Source: Hyphomicrobiales bacterium | GTDB taxonomy: Bacteria; Pseudomonadota; Alphaproteobacteria; Rhizobiales; Rhizobiaceae | Assembly (NCBI GenBank): GCA_900472575.1 | Contig: UCIV01000021.1 | Location: 1-64,000, forward strand | Length of the DNA: 64,000 nucleotides | Direction of reading: 5' to 3' | Shown here: positions 1-9,116 of the stretch, piece by piece | Layout of the letters: each line of letters begins with the position of its first letter | Numbering within the stretch: position 1 is the stretch's first letter | Made by a program: the position numbers and the translations under genes | Notes under the pieces: model-generated | The model's database searches: none | Seen by the model: the letters and a program-made list of their open reading frames with translations, nothing else | Told to the model about the DNA's origin: nothing

Positions 1-30
1 GTTTTTAAGGGGCAACTCCACCTTATGACC

Positions 31-59
31 CTCAACCCATAATCACGTTATGGGTTGAG
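31..59 (-). terminator. Perfect 12-bp inverted repeat at the lepB 3' end
   Basis: CTCAACCCATAA (31-42) and its exact complement (48-59) are separated by 5 nt. The right arm begins at the TAA stop of the signal peptidase gene. There is no clear U-run on the minus-strand transcript, so this may be a weak or Rho-assisted terminator, or an RNA 3'-end-protecting hairpin. Confidence 0.5.
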
Positions 60-1157
60 CCATATCCAGCGACGGTCTGGCTGGTTTTTATTGAACACAA
101 TCACGCTTGCTTGACCTACGATATTATCCTCGGGAACAAACCCGATGTTAAAGCGACTGTCGAGGCTGTTATCCCGGTTGTCGCCAAGCATGAAATAGTG
201 AGCAGTCGGAACGACGAACTCGGCAGTATTGTCTCCGCGACTGTCGTCCGAGATTTCTGCAACGGTGTAGGAGCGACCGGAAGGCAGAGTTTCGCTATAT
301 AGCGAAACCGAGCGCCCATTAAGTTCCACAGCACCTTGTTGCTGTCGCGGTACCGGCTGGCCATTCAAGAAAAGGACACCCGAGCGCAACTGGATATGAT
401 CTCCGCTGATGCCGACGATCCGCTTGACAAAATCCGTCTCTAGATCATTCGGCGCCCGGAAAATGACAACGTCGCCTCGTTCTGGAGCGCGTGTGAACCA
501 GCGTGTCTTGGGACCAAGCCCGAAGGGCAGTGAGTACCGGCCGTAACCATAGATATATTTATTCGCGAAAACATAGTCACCTACCTGCAAGGTAGGAGCC
601 ATCGAGTTGGCCGGAATTGCAAAAGGCTGAAACAGCAGACTTCTGATCATCAGCGCGAGCACAGCAGAACCGACACCGAAAACCAGAAGAAGACTGTACC
701 AGCGAGAATACCAGGGAAAATGGCGTTCGCCATTCAACGATCGCGCGGCCAGATAACCGTGGATCCCCCCGACGATGCGAAGTCCAATCATGCCGAGATA
801 ACCATCGAGCGGGAAGGCCGCGCCTTGGTAAGCCCACCAGATTTGCGCTGCGGCGGCGGCGAAGCCCACAAAGACATAGAGGATCGCCAGCCAACCTCGA
901 CCGAGATAGGCCATGACAACATCCGGCCCGAAGAGGAGACCTATAATGGCTGTACCGATGGGATTACGGGAGCGAAAGGCGTTGATAAGTTTCATCCAAG
1001 CAGTTTTCAGTTTTCCATCTTCCGATGTCCAAGCATCGCGGACAGGTCGGAAGAAATACAATGAATCAATGAAAATCCCCGCGGCGAACTTAATCACCGC
1101 GGGGATCAGCTTATCTAAACTTGGGTTGCCGGAAAGTGGCGACGCTGTCACGTCCAA
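48..1157 (-). CDS. lepB: Signal peptidase I, membrane-embedded
   Basis: Serine-lysine dyad peptidase (S26A) that removes signal peptides at the periplasmic face of the inner membrane. The nucleophile lies in an N-S-M-A-P-T motif and the general base in D-F-V-K-R-I-V-G. The closing box G-D-N-R-D-N-S-x-D-S-R is also present. About 170 residues precede the catalytic domain and contain several hydrophobic segments, more than the one or two anchors of usual alphaproteobacterial LepB, so this looks like an extended accessory paralogue. The start is uncertain: position 1157 uses TTG (ttg-gac-gtg), and a GTG six bases downstream is an alternative. It lies alone, just downstream of the transposition operon on the same strand, and a strong terminator (1284-1307) separates the two. 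It could be island cargo rather than the housekeeping copy. Confidence 0.9.
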   Translation of the reverse strand: MDVTASPLSGNPSLDKLIPAVIKFAAGIFIDSLYFFRPVRDAWTSEDGKLKTAWMKLINAFRSRNPIGTAIIGLLFGPDVVMAYLGRGWLAILYVFVGFAAAAAQIWWAYQGAAFPLDGYLGMIGLRIVGGIHGYLAARSLNGERHFPWYSRWYSLLLVFGVGSAVLALMIRSLLFQPFAIPANSMAPTLQVGDYVFANKYIYGYGRYSLPFGLGPKTRWFTRAPERGDVVIFRAPNDLETDFVKRIVGISGDHIQLRSGVLFLNGQPVPRQQQGAVELNGRSVSLYSETLPSGRSYTVAEISDDSRGDNTAEFVVPTAHYFMLGDNRDNSLDSRFNIGFVPEDNIVGQASVIVFNKNQPDRRWIWLNP

Positions 1158-1283
1158 CCAAACACCGTACCCGCGACAAACTCAGCCATTGAATTCGTTA
1201 CGTAATTTACCCAAGTTACAAACGATCTCATCCGGGTCCAACCAAGACCCATACGCCGCGCTACGACGCCTGTCGAATGGCAC

Positions 1284-1307
1284 AAAAAAAGCCCGGCTTA
1301 GCCGGGC
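1284..1307 (-). terminator. Rho-independent terminator of the transposition operon
   Basis: On the minus strand GCCCGGC-TAA-GCCGGGC (1307-1291) is followed by seven T (1290-1284). It lies 33 nt past the tniQ stop, which fits the 3' end of the tnsA-tniA-tniB-tniQ transcript. Confidence 0.9.
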
Positions 1308-1339
1308 CTGGTAAGGTGAGGGCGCTCTATGAGCGCGTC

Positions 1340-3148
1340 CTAATATCGGAAGAAGGAACGATGGTAGAAAGTCGCGCCGACCTGTTCTGCCGTGATGCTC
1401 GGATGTATGCCGAGGCACCGTAGCCTCTGAGCCACCTGCCCGAGGTTATGACCGAAATCCTTCCCGAGATGGAAAAGCGAAACGAAGTTTCGTCCAAACT
1501 CTTCGACGTCGGCAGTCCGGATAATCCGCTGGCGACAGCGATTGACGGGGTTGAGCTGCCATTCGGTGGCGATGCATCCCTTGGCAATGAGGTTTCGCAA
1601 GACCTGGCTGGGGATGTTAAGTTCCGTCGCCGCATCGACTATGTTGAATCCTTCGTGGCTTGGAAGCTCCGTGAGACGGGCGGCTTCGCGGGGATCGAAC
1701 ATCACCGCCCTCAGGCCGCTTTTTGTCGGATCGATCGTGATCGTTCGGAGCTTTCCCCCGAAAACAAGCGCTAGCAGTTCGGAGAACTTGCAGTTCGCCC
1801 GCTTGATCGTCTTGCTGAACGACGTCAGCCCGGCTTCAGGGTCGAATTCGCACGTCTGCAGGGAGGCAATCCTCGCGACGAACGCGTCGAGATCGGACCG
1901 CCGGAAGAGCGCGTACATCCCGGCCTGGTCGGCCCCGGCGGAATTCCGGACGTATCCCTCGGCGACGAGGACGTCGAACAAGGTGCGGCTTGCTCCGATG
2001 TGATCGGCGGCGTCGCGGGCAGGGAGGTTTCCTCTAATTCGGTCCACGAGTGCAAGCATCTCGTCCTTCGGGAGGAGCATGCGCTCGTCGGTAAGGCTTT
2101 CGCTTCCAAGGAGAAGGTCGGCGTTCTTCAGGAGCTTGCGAAGGGTCTTGGGATGGATCCGAAACTCCTGTGCGGCCGAGTGCACCGAATGGATCCTGCG
2201 CTCGGCGACGCGGCCGAACAGTTCGTCTCCCGGACCGATCGGCAAGGAGTCCAGCGTCACGTCGTAGATGACCTTCCTGATGGCGTCGTAGGCCGGATCT
2301 TGGTTTTCGTGCGAGAGCCGCTCATAGAGCCGGCCGTAAAGCGCGCGTCCTCCGGTGTGAGTCTTCCTGTTCCAGAAGTCGACGTGCATGGATGCCAGAA
2401 ACTCCTCGAATGCCGACCTCCCCGCCGAGAGAATGCTGAATCCTTCCTGTGCGGCCGCCGCCCATTCCAGATCAGACACGTTCTCCACGTGGTATGTCTT
2501 CCCGAACAGCGCCCCGGCGCCCACGAGTTCGGACATGCGTCCCACGACATACAACGGGAACTGATCGATCCAGCCATACGAGGCCCGGCGGCCCCAGACC
2601 GCCGCCTCGACGAAGTCTTCGAAGGGCGTGCGGGAGGCGGGCCGCGCGGTGACGGGGGACATCTTCGGGAGCTCGTCGGCGATCATTCTTACGACGTCGT
2701 GGGTGCCGGCGAGCGCGTTGTGGGCGGCCACCTGCAGCAGGGTCCGGTGTTTCGCGCACGTCCGGATGAAGGTGACGCACCATGTGAGCCGAAGGAAGCC
2801 TCGAGCTTCCCGCCGGACCCCCTCCGCCGCCTGGTCCTCCTCCAGACAATGGGGGCAGTAGCGGAGACGGCTGCGCATGACGGACGACCTGGTCAGGCGC
2901 TGGCCGTTCACGTCATAGAACAGGCCGTCCTTCGTTAGCAGCCGGCCGGCCAGGTCGTCGACGCCGGCCAGCCGAAGCAGCCTGCCGGTTTCGGCTGCAT
3001 TTCCGACGACAAGCTTCACATGGTTCAGGCCCACGTAGGAGCAGAAGTCCTTCACGTTCGGGACGCCGTTCACTGCTGCGAGCCGGGAGCAGAAGCTGAA
3101 GGCCGTCTCGTCGGCATGGAAAGGCACCTTCATGGCAAGCGTGTTCAT
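1340..3148 (-). CDS. tniQ: TniQ/TnsD-type target-selection protein
   Basis: Last gene of a four-gene transposition operon, 602 aa. The N-terminal third shows the TniQ pattern: F-S-F-C-S-R-L-A near residue 20, then a zinc-binding Y-C-P-H-C motif near residue 106, and a W-C...R-T-C-A-K-H-R-T-L segment about 30 residues later. The remainder is helical and probably reads DNA. TniQ/TnsD proteins bind the attachment site and recruit the AAA+ regulator and transposase. The start ATG overlaps the tniB stop (ATGA), so translation is probably coupled. TniQ proteins of Tn5053-type elements are usually shorter (about 400 aa), so the length here is nearer to Tn7 TnsD, which suggests site-specific targeting (inference). 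Confidence 0.9.
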   Translation of the reverse strand: MNTLAMKVPFHADETAFSFCSRLAAVNGVPNVKDFCSYVGLNHVKLVVGNAAETGRLLRLAGVDDLAGRLLTKDGLFYDVNGQRLTRSSVMRSRLRYCPHCLEEDQAAEGVRREARGFLRLTWCVTFIRTCAKHRTLLQVAAHNALAGTHDVVRMIADELPKMSPVTARPASRTPFEDFVEAAVWGRRASYGWIDQFPLYVVGRMSELVGAGALFGKTYHVENVSDLEWAAAAQEGFSILSAGRSAFEEFLASMHVDFWNRKTHTGGRALYGRLYERLSHENQDPAYDAIRKVIYDVTLDSLPIGPGDELFGRVAERRIHSVHSAAQEFRIHPKTLRKLLKNADLLLGSESLTDERMLLPKDEMLALVDRIRGNLPARDAADHIGASRTLFDVLVAEGYVRNSAGADQAGMYALFRRSDLDAFVARIASLQTCEFDPEAGLTSFSKTIKRANCKFSELLALVFGGKLRTITIDPTKSGLRAVMFDPREAARLTELPSHEGFNIVDAATELNIPSQVLRNLIAKGCIATEWQLNPVNRCRQRIIRTADVEEFGRNFVSLFHLGKDFGHNLGQVAQRLRCLGIHPSITAEQVGATFYHRSFFRY

Positions 3149-4197
3149 CGCGGGCGTTCTCCTGCTTTCAGCGGCTTAGCCTTCTCGACGGCTTGGGCGC
3201 CGTCCTCCTCCTTGTCCTTGAGCTTGGCGAGGCCGCCGGGAAGAACCTGCCAGTCGGCCTCGACGAACACGTTGTCGTGCGGCAGGCACGAGGTACGGTC
3301 GTAATAGGCCTGGGCAAAATCGATCGTGCGGACTTCACAGCGCCTGTCGTAGAGAGCGACCTGGACCGCGTCGCGGATCAGTTCGATGATCGAGCCGGCG
3401 TTGCCCGCGCAGGAGTGGATCAGCCGCAGAGCCAGGTCTGCGAGCTTCAGGTCGGCCATCGCGAGTTCCGCGTGCTCGACGACGACCTCGTTCAGCCATG
3501 TGACGACGCGGTCTGCCTTGAAGGCCGGCATGGGGCGCAGCTTGATGCGCTTGGAACGGTTGAGCATCTGCGGATCGCGCTTGCGAAGCATGTCGAGAGG
3601 ATCGACCCCGATCAGGATCACGCGGATCGGCCAGTCGCGGTTGTCGACGAGCGTGATCAGGTTGTCGGAGAACTCCTGCAGCTCCTGATGGTCGTTGAGC
3701 TTCATCGTCCGCTGGGCTTCGTCGATCACCAGGAACATCACCCGGTGGGCGCTGAAGGACCTGACCATCTGGGGCCACGCGACCGACTTCGCCAGGTTGT
3801 CCCGCACGGGGACCCCGAGCCGCGTCATGAACCGGATTGCGAAGTTCCGCTGGGTGCATGGGGACGCGGCGTCGTCGTGGAGAAGGGGCCTTCCTCGTCC
3901 TTCCTCGTCCTCGTATGATTCGAAGGCGGGATCTTCCGCCAGGATGCTCTCGACCAGGCGGGACTTTCCAGCGTTGGACTCGCCCGTCACGAACAGGATC
4001 CTCCGGCTCTTCTCGCCCGTCCGGAGGCTCAGCTTCATCGCCTTGATGTGCGCCCTGAGCAGATCGTCGCGCGGCGTGGAGCAGTGCCGCGCGCGAATCT
4101 CCTTCATTCGTTTTGAGACCCGGTCGTCTTCCGCGTCGATCGTTGCGAGCAGCCTCGCGTCCGCAGCTTCGCGACGTCGCGCGTTGTAATCCAGCAT
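3145..4197 (-). CDS. tniB: TniB/TnsC-type AAA+ transposition ATPase
   Basis: 350 aa if started at ATG 4197, which has an AAGGAG site 6 nt upstream. The open frame runs further 5' through tniA in another frame, but that part is spurious. Walker A is G-E-S-N-A-G-K-S and Walker B is V-M-F-L-V-I-D-E-A-Q-R. The family links target DNA bound by TniQ to the transposase through ATP-dependent filaments. Order and spacing (14 nt after tniA, 4-nt overlap with tniQ) fit the conserved tniA-tniB-tniQ arrangement. The A-G-K-S Walker A is typical of the TniB branch. Confidence 0.92.
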   Translation of the reverse strand: MLDYNARRREAADARLLATIDAEDDRVSKRMKEIRARHCSTPRDDLLRAHIKAMKLSLRTGEKSRRILFVTGESNAGKSRLVESILAEDPAFESYEDEEGRGRPLLHDDAASPCTQRNFAIRFMTRLGVPVRDNLAKSVAWPQMVRSFSAHRVMFLVIDEAQRTMKLNDHQELQEFSDNLITLVDNRDWPIRVILIGVDPLDMLRKRDPQMLNRSKRIKLRPMPAFKADRVVTWLNEVVVEHAELAMADLKLADLALRLIHSCAGNAGSIIELIRDAVQVALYDRRCEVRTIDFAQAYYDRTSCLPHDNVFVEADWQVLPGGLAKLKDKEEDGAQAVEKAKPLKAGERPR

Positions 4198-4211
4198 GCC
4201 ATTCTCCTTGC

Positions 4212-6500
4212 TCAATACTCGTCGAAATACCGGACCGACTGAACCGGACCGTCCTCGCCGGACGGCTGAACCGCCGCGCCCGCGTCGCTCTCGGGCGCGG
4301 CTGGCGTAACCTCGGCCTGAGCCTTCTTCGCCTTCTTCCTGCTCTTGGCCGTTTCCCCGTACTTGGCCGCCTTCGCGTCCTCCGTCTGCTGCCTGCCGAG
4401 GTCCAGATCGTCCCCTTCGGTCGGATCGGAGTAGCCGAAGGCGTCGTCGGTGAACGGGGTGCCGGTCCAGTCCTGGGCGCTCACCTCGTAGGAGAAGGTG
4501 GTCTCCGGCATGATGCGGATTCCGCGCGTGATGCGACGTTCCACGCGAGCGATGTGCTCCTCGGTGACGATCGGCGAGGCGACGCTGTACTTGATGCGGC
4601 CGAGTTCCGCCTGGGCGTCTACATACTCGCGCGCGGCGTCCACCTGCTCGACGGTGCGGTTGGTGTATTCCGTGTCGATGAGACGGAGTTCCTGCAGCAG
4701 TGCGGTCGCCTCCCAGTACGAGAGCCCTTTCAACTGCGGCAGCCGGCACGGAACGCGATAGGCGAGGACGCCGTCGAACACGGTGATCTCGGAAAAGTCC
4801 TGCATGTCGACGCGGATGTGGACCTCGCGGTCGGTGTCGTCGCGGCGCATGGCCTGAACTTCGCCCGACTGGAAGTAGAAGCCGATCACCCGGACGCCCG
4901 CCTTGCCGATGGTTCGCTTGAGATTCAGGCCGTAGATGTTGCGGCGCAGGAAAGCAGTCGGCGGAGCCGGCGGGTTGCGGAACCTGCAGCCCACGAGCCA
5001 GGCCTGATTCGGGGTCATGCCGCCCAGTTTTCCCGTGTTCGGCGTGTTGTGATAGATATCCACGATCGCCCGGATCAGGACTTTCTCAAGCATGACCGGG
5101 TCTACCGACACGCCTTTCTTCGGATCATGATCGCCACGCCTGACGATGTTGGAGAAGGTGCGGCCTGAGAAGTTCTGAAGAGTCAGAGAGCCGATGATCC
5201 CGAAGATGCGCTCCATCGTGCCGCGCAGCCAGGGCCGTTTGACGGGAGTGTGGAACTTCGTGGTCTTCGCATCGGTGAGGGTGGTGAGCACGGCGGTGCT
5301 CGTGTACCACGCTGCGGCGTCGAGACGGATGCCGCGCATGCCGCCACAATGCTTCCACTCGAACTTGCAGCCGGCCTGACGCGCGATCTCCGTCTTGTCG
5401 CGGGCCGTCAGTTCGAAGGTCGCGCGGGCCGTTGCGACGGACGGCGCCTGCGTATGCAGGCGCAAGCTGAGGAAACAGGTTGAGGCATGGTCGGTCACCG
5501 CGGAGAACCAGAACCGCTCGCTCGCCTCCTTGAATGCCTCCTGTTCTTCCTCCGTCAGTTGGTCCCAGGCCTTCGCCGCCTTGATCATGGTCACAAGGTC
5601 CAGACGGCACTCGTCGCCCTCGGCGACGTCCATGGGGTGGCCCCGGTCCTTGCCGATGACAATGTTGTACTTGGCCATCGCCTTCGCTTCGCCTGGGCGT
5701 GCGACCGTCTTCGAGAAGTCGGGAATGGCGTCGATCCGGTTGTAGAACGTGCTGCGCGAGCCCAGATTGAGCTGATCGTCCTCCGCCCGGCTGCGGTTCA
5801 ACCGGCGCTCCACAGCCTTCATGATCCGGAACAGGTAGGCGGCGCTCGGCTCCGTCGACGAGAGGTAGCGCCACGTGAAGTGTCCCTGAAGATGGAGTTC
5901 TTCCGGGGTAAAATAGGTGTTCTTCTTTCCCTTGCCACGGCCGTCACGGAGCGCGCGTGCGTCGCCGCCGGCCCGATCGAGCTTCAGCGACCAGGCGCTG
6001 ACGGACTCGTAGCTCGCAAGCTTCAGATGCGGCTCCTCGTCGCTTTCGTAGGTGAAGCGGAACTTGCGGAAGTGCGCCAGTCCGCGCATCTCCTGGTAGT
6101 CGGCGTAGTACTCCTCACGGATCTGGCGCATCAGCGACTTGCGGCGGCGGTGAGGAATCCGGCCTACCTCGTCGCGCTTGCGCCGGAGAAGGGTGACCCA
6201 GAGAAGCTTGAAGCCGATGTCGTCCTGCTCTTCGAGCGGAAGGTCCTGGAGGTGTTCCGCGCTTTTGTCCAAGTCCCGCTTGCGGGGGTCGTAGAAGCCG
6301 CGGTCCACAACCAGCCGGTCTTCCTTCAGAGCAAGCTGGATGTCTTCGTTCGAAAGGACGTCGATCTTGCCGTTGCCCTCGCGTCTCTCGAAGGCTTTTC
6401 CTTCCGGCGCGTCGAGGACGATCTTCACCTCTACGTCATGCAGCAAGATGCGATCGAAGAGCCCGATCGAGAACGCGTTGATGTTAGCAAACGCCGTCAT
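4212..6500 (-). CDS. tniA: Mu/Tn7-type DDE transposase (TniA/TnsB)
   Basis: 762 aa from ATG 6500, preceded by AGGAG with 7-nt spacing. A longer frame to 6530 lacks a ribosome site. The retroviral-integrase-like core has candidate acidic residues in D-E-C-R-L-D-L, in R-L-D-A-A-A-W, and the E in R-G-T-M-E-R-I-F-G, the usual TniA/TnsB layout. The N-terminal 250 residues should contain helix-turn-helix DNA-end-binding domains. The C-terminal tail is rich in Asp, Glu and Lys/Ala, as expected for the ATPase-interacting tail. It is 10 nt downstream of the TnsA-like gene, so cut (TnsA) and paste (TniA) activities are probably co-expressed. Confidence 0.92.
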   Translation of the reverse strand: MTAFANINAFSIGLFDRILLHDVEVKIVLDAPEGKAFERREGNGKIDVLSNEDIQLALKEDRLVVDRGFYDPRKRDLDKSAEHLQDLPLEEQDDIGFKLLWVTLLRRKRDEVGRIPHRRRKSLMRQIREEYYADYQEMRGLAHFRKFRFTYESDEEPHLKLASYESVSAWSLKLDRAGGDARALRDGRGKGKKNTYFTPEELHLQGHFTWRYLSSTEPSAAYLFRIMKAVERRLNRSRAEDDQLNLGSRSTFYNRIDAIPDFSKTVARPGEAKAMAKYNIVIGKDRGHPMDVAEGDECRLDLVTMIKAAKAWDQLTEEEQEAFKEASERFWFSAVTDHASTCFLSLRLHTQAPSVATARATFELTARDKTEIARQAGCKFEWKHCGGMRGIRLDAAAWYTSTAVLTTLTDAKTTKFHTPVKRPWLRGTMERIFGIIGSLTLQNFSGRTFSNIVRRGDHDPKKGVSVDPVMLEKVLIRAIVDIYHNTPNTGKLGGMTPNQAWLVGCRFRNPPAPPTAFLRRNIYGLNLKRTIGKAGVRVIGFYFQSGEVQAMRRDDTDREVHIRVDMQDFSEITVFDGVLAYRVPCRLPQLKGLSYWEATALLQELRLIDTEYTNRTVEQVDAAREYVDAQAELGRIKYSVASPIVTEEHIARVERRITRGIRIMPETTFSYEVSAQDWTGTPFTDDAFGYSDPTEGDDLDLGRQQTEDAKAAKYGETAKSRKKAKKAQAEVTPAAPESDAGAAVQPSGEDGPVQSVRYFDEY

Positions 6501-6510
6501 ATGGTAACTC

Positions 6511-7353
6511 CTAGTGGCGCGTGATTGCACGGATGATGGATGCGTCCGAGAAGCGCAGACGCGGTTCGTCGATCTGGATGAGGCGGTCGTAGTAGAGGCA
6601 CAGGACCGCGTTCCAGACGTCCGACTCGTTGCCGAGAAGGTCCTGAAGGCGCCAGATTTCGGTTGCCCGTCCGACGCTCAGCAACGCGTCGAGGACTTTG
6701 TCGCAATAGGACTTCGACCGGGATGCGCGCGCATCGTTCACGTCGACCGCGTTCCAGCCGTAGTCACGCGTAATCTGCATCTCGGTGCAGACCAGGAACT
6801 TGTGGGCGAAGGTCGGCGCGTGGAGCTTCGCCAGCGCACGCATTTTCAGAAGCGTCTGGTCGCGTTCCAACTGGTCGGCCGGCTTCACAGCGTACGCGAT
6901 CCGAAAGCTCAGACAGGTGCTGGTGCGGAAGTCGATCGTGTGCCGGTGAAGCTCGCCGTTCAACTGGAACCGAAGTTCGGGCGGCTGGTCCTCGATCAGG
7001 GCGATGTTCTTATCGGCCATGGCGATGTTCGCCATCAGGTATTCGAGAATGCTCTCGAAGGTGAGCAGGCGGTTGCGAGAAATGTCGACGACATGGCCGC
7101 GGACCGACGAGCCGGACTTCATCTTGATTTCGCGGGATGCGGTCGAAGGGCGAGGAGGCTCCCACGCCACGTCGGTGCGCTCGCCCGCCTCTTCGAACGT
7201 AAGGCCGGGATCGTCGTCGGGAGTGACGCCCGGCACGATGAGGCGGCCGGCCGCGGGACGGTCGGGGCGGGCGAATTCGAAGCCGTCCGGGACCGCCCGG
7301 ACGGTGCCGCGCTTCTTGCGGGTGAGGTAGTCGAATACTCGTCGTTCAAGCAT
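6511..7353 (-). CDS. TnsA-like PD-(D/E)XK endonuclease of the transposon
   Basis: 280 aa from ATG 7353 (a TTG at 7365 is an alternative start). The central part matches the TnsA N-terminal nuclease pattern: F-E-S-I-L-E (catalytic Glu), about 30 residues later a short R-H-T-I-D-F (catalytic Asp), then A-Y-A-V-K (the x-K of the motif). All three positions look intact. The C-terminal 90 residues read as a winged-helix region, as in TnsA. In Tn7-like elements TnsA nicks the 5' ends so that transposition is cut-and-paste rather than replicative. A TnsA-type subunit is absent from classical Tn5053/Tn402 modules, so this operon is closer to Tn7-like elements. I assigned it from motif layout and gene order, not from a database match. 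Confidence 0.75.
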   Translation of the reverse strand: MLERRVFDYLTRKKRGTVRAVPDGFEFARPDRPAAGRLIVPGVTPDDDPGLTFEEAGERTDVAWEPPRPSTASREIKMKSGSSVRGHVVDISRNRLLTFESILEYLMANIAMADKNIALIEDQPPELRFQLNGELHRHTIDFRTSTCLSFRIAYAVKPADQLERDQTLLKMRALAKLHAPTFAHKFLVCTEMQITRDYGWNAVDVNDARASRSKSYCDKVLDALLSVGRATEIWRLQDLLGNESDVWNAVLCLYYDRLIQIDEPRLRFSDASIIRAITRH

Positions 7354-7446
7354 GAAGATGTCCAATCTCGATGAGGGCAGTCTCGCGACGCGGGCCGGGC
7401 GAACGAAGTCGCCGACGGGGTCGTCGGGAAGTTCTCGCGGAGGGGG

Positions 7447-7701
7447 TCAGACGAAGTACCAGTCGACGATGCGGCCGTCGGCGCGGTCGACACGGATGCG
7501 GGCGCAAGGTGGCAGCCCGCGCGCGAGCGGATGCAGCTCGTCCCACAGTCCGGAAGCCTCGAGACGCATGCGGATCGTCGGCAGATCCAGGTCTTCGACA
7601 TCCTTTGCTGGACGCGGCGGAACAACCTTCGCGGCAGCTCCGAAAAGGAAGGTCAAGAGGCGGGCGGATCGGCTGTTGTGTGGTCTTGAACGATATTTCA
7701 C
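7447..7701 (-). CDS. Small basic protein in the transposition operon
   Basis: 84 aa from GTG 7701, with AGGAG 7 nt upstream. The family is not recognised. The N-terminus is Arg-rich, followed by a hydrophobic stretch. The C-terminus contains P-P-C-A-R-I-R-V-D-R-A-D-G-R-I-V. A closely similar end appears in the interrupted reading frame just upstream (7787-7978), so the two are tandem paralogues. It lies 93 nt before the TnsA-like gene on the same strand, which suggests an accessory role in the element or a leader gene. Confidence 0.5.
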   Translation of the reverse strand: MKYRSRPHNSRSARLLTFLFGAAAKVVPPRPAKDVEDLDLPTIRMRLEASGLWDELHPLARGLPPCARIRVDRADGRIVDWYFV

Positions 7702-7786
7702 AAGCGGCTCCTTTCGAGCGTGCGCGAGTTCCCGAGGCCGGCCGTCGCCCGGCTGGTCTATCACGGTCGGATTGCGGAAGGGCGGG

Positions 7787-7978
7787 CTAGCGGCGCGCGC
7801 GAACGGGCGCGATCTCGAAACAGCACCCGACGATCAGGCCGCTCGCGCGGTCGATGCGGAGTCCGACGCGGATCACGGGTTTTGTCGCGGCCCGGCCTTC
7901 GGCGAGGCGCGGGGTCCCCGCGTGCTACTCGGCGTTTCCAGCGGGAATGGGTTTCTGGCTGACCTGTTCGTTCGTCAC
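7787..7978 (-). pseudogene. Amber-interrupted paralogue of the 84-aa small gene
   Basis: From GTG 7978, with an AGGAG site upstream, 17 codons run to an in-frame TAG at 7925-7927. The same frame then continues for 45 codons to the TAG at 7787. The part after the amber codon contains I-R-V-G-L-R-I-D-R-A-S-G-L-I-V, which resembles the C-terminus of the downstream 84-aa protein. The leader DNA of the two genes (CTCCTTTC on the plus strand, then related GC-rich sequence) is also similar, so a tandem duplication with decay is likely. A 17-aa leader peptide is the alternative. Confidence 0.4.
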
Positions 7979-8066
7979 CGGTTGCTCCTTTCAGGGCGCA
8001 GTTTCCCGACGCCGGTCTGTCGCGGTCGGTCGAGAGGGATTGATCTTTGGATTGCCGAGGCGAGTT

Positions 8067-8486
8067 CTAGCGGCGCTGACTACGCGTCTTCCGGAGCATA
8101 CGCCGCAGCGACCACAGGCTGGGAAAGTCGCCGATCACGATGCCTACCCCGGCCTGCGCTGCTTCACGCTGACGCTTCACATGACGGCGGAAGGCGCTCT
8201 CCGAGAAGAGCATGCCGCCATTGCCCGCCTGCAGCGTGTTCCGTTCGAGCTGACGGTAGCAGTAGCTAATCGACTGAAGCCGCATACCTGCGGCGCATGC
8301 GACGACCGCTTCGAGGTAGAGCAAAACCGCCACCTCCAGGCGGTCTCGGACCGACCGTTCCTCCAGCCGACGACTCGCCTCGGCGATGCGTTGGTAGACC
8401 TTCTCCTTGGCCGACGGCACGAGGGCGGGCGGCACGAAGGTGGGCGGGAACTGCGTCGAGGGACGTGAAATCAAGTTCTTCATCAT
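8067..8486 (-). CDS. Unknown 139-aa helical protein
   Basis: Begins M-M-K-N-L-I after an AGGAG site 4-7 nt upstream. The protein is basic, with a long predicted helix (residues about 25-85) and an Arg-rich C-terminus (R-R-M-L-R-K-T-R-S-Q-R-R). I see no catalytic motif. The gene is co-directional with and upstream of the transposition genes. Possibly a DNA-binding accessory protein of the element; the function is unknown. Confidence 0.5.
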   Translation of the reverse strand: MMKNLISRPSTQFPPTFVPPALVPSAKEKVYQRIAEASRRLEERSVRDRLEVAVLLYLEAVVACAAGMRLQSISYCYRQLERNTLQAGNGGMLFSESAFRRHVKRQREAAQAGVGIVIGDFPSLWSLRRMLRKTRSQRR

Positions 8487-8525
8487 GCTTCTCCTAGTAT
8501 TGCTTGAAGATGCCGGAGGTGCCGA

Positions 8526-8999
8526 CTAGCCGCGGTCGGGTTGTCGCGAGTGCGCGCGGAGCTCTGCGACTACGGCTTGGGCGAAGACGCGGCGGCTCGG
8601 GCAGGGGATGTCCAGCCCTTCCACGATGGTTGCAACGAGCCAGTGGCGGCGCAGGCGACCGTAGAATTTTGAGACAACCGCGTCGTCGCGCACGTCCCGC
8701 TTGGCGAGGCCGCGAACGGTCAGTTCTTCCTCCCGTGCGCACTCCTTCGCCGTTTCGTAAAGGAGGCGTTCGAATTCGCCGAGGTCGGGACCGGCGTCGA
8801 AGTACTTCGGTTCGCGGCCGCCCACGCCGGCTTCGAGCCGCGCCATGAGGGTTACGAGATCGCACCCGTCGTGGTCGAGTTCGTGACCGAACCGACCGCC
8901 ATCGCGAGTTTCGTCTTCTAGCTCCGAGGAGCCGAAGCGGTCGCCCATCGGGATTCCGATCATCGGAACCCCGTCGAAGTGTCTGTAGATAAAACCCAT
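8526..8999 (-). CDS. Unknown 157-aa acidic protein
   Basis: Start chosen at ATG 8999, which has GAGGAAG upstream. The frame is open to 9074. Residues 1-30 are M-G-F-I-Y-R-H-F followed by G/M-rich sequence. The middle is acidic and the C-terminus is helical. No known family was recognised. It is 39 nt upstream of the 139-aa gene on the same strand, so it is probably in the same transcript as the transposition genes. Confidence 0.5.
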   Translation of the reverse strand: MGFIYRHFDGVPMIGIPMGDRFGSSELEDETRDGGRFGHELDHDGCDLVTLMARLEAGVGGREPKYFDAGPDLGEFERLLYETAKECAREEELTVRGLAKRDVRDDAVVSKFYGRLRRHWLVATIVEGLDIPCPSRRVFAQAVVAELRAHSRQPDRG

Positions 9000-9116
9000 G
9001 TTCGTCTTCCTCTTCTTGGGCAAGGCTTCGCCGTTCGCGCTAGAGGCGCGTTCTGCCTGCCGTGTCGATTTCATTTTCAGTCGTCCGGCGCCGTCATGCG
9101 CCGTTCTGGCGGGTAC

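Noticed and set aside
4198..4749. 5' extension of the tniB frame
   Set aside because: It is inside tniA in another frame with low-complexity Arg/Gly residues. ATG 4197 has AAGGAG.
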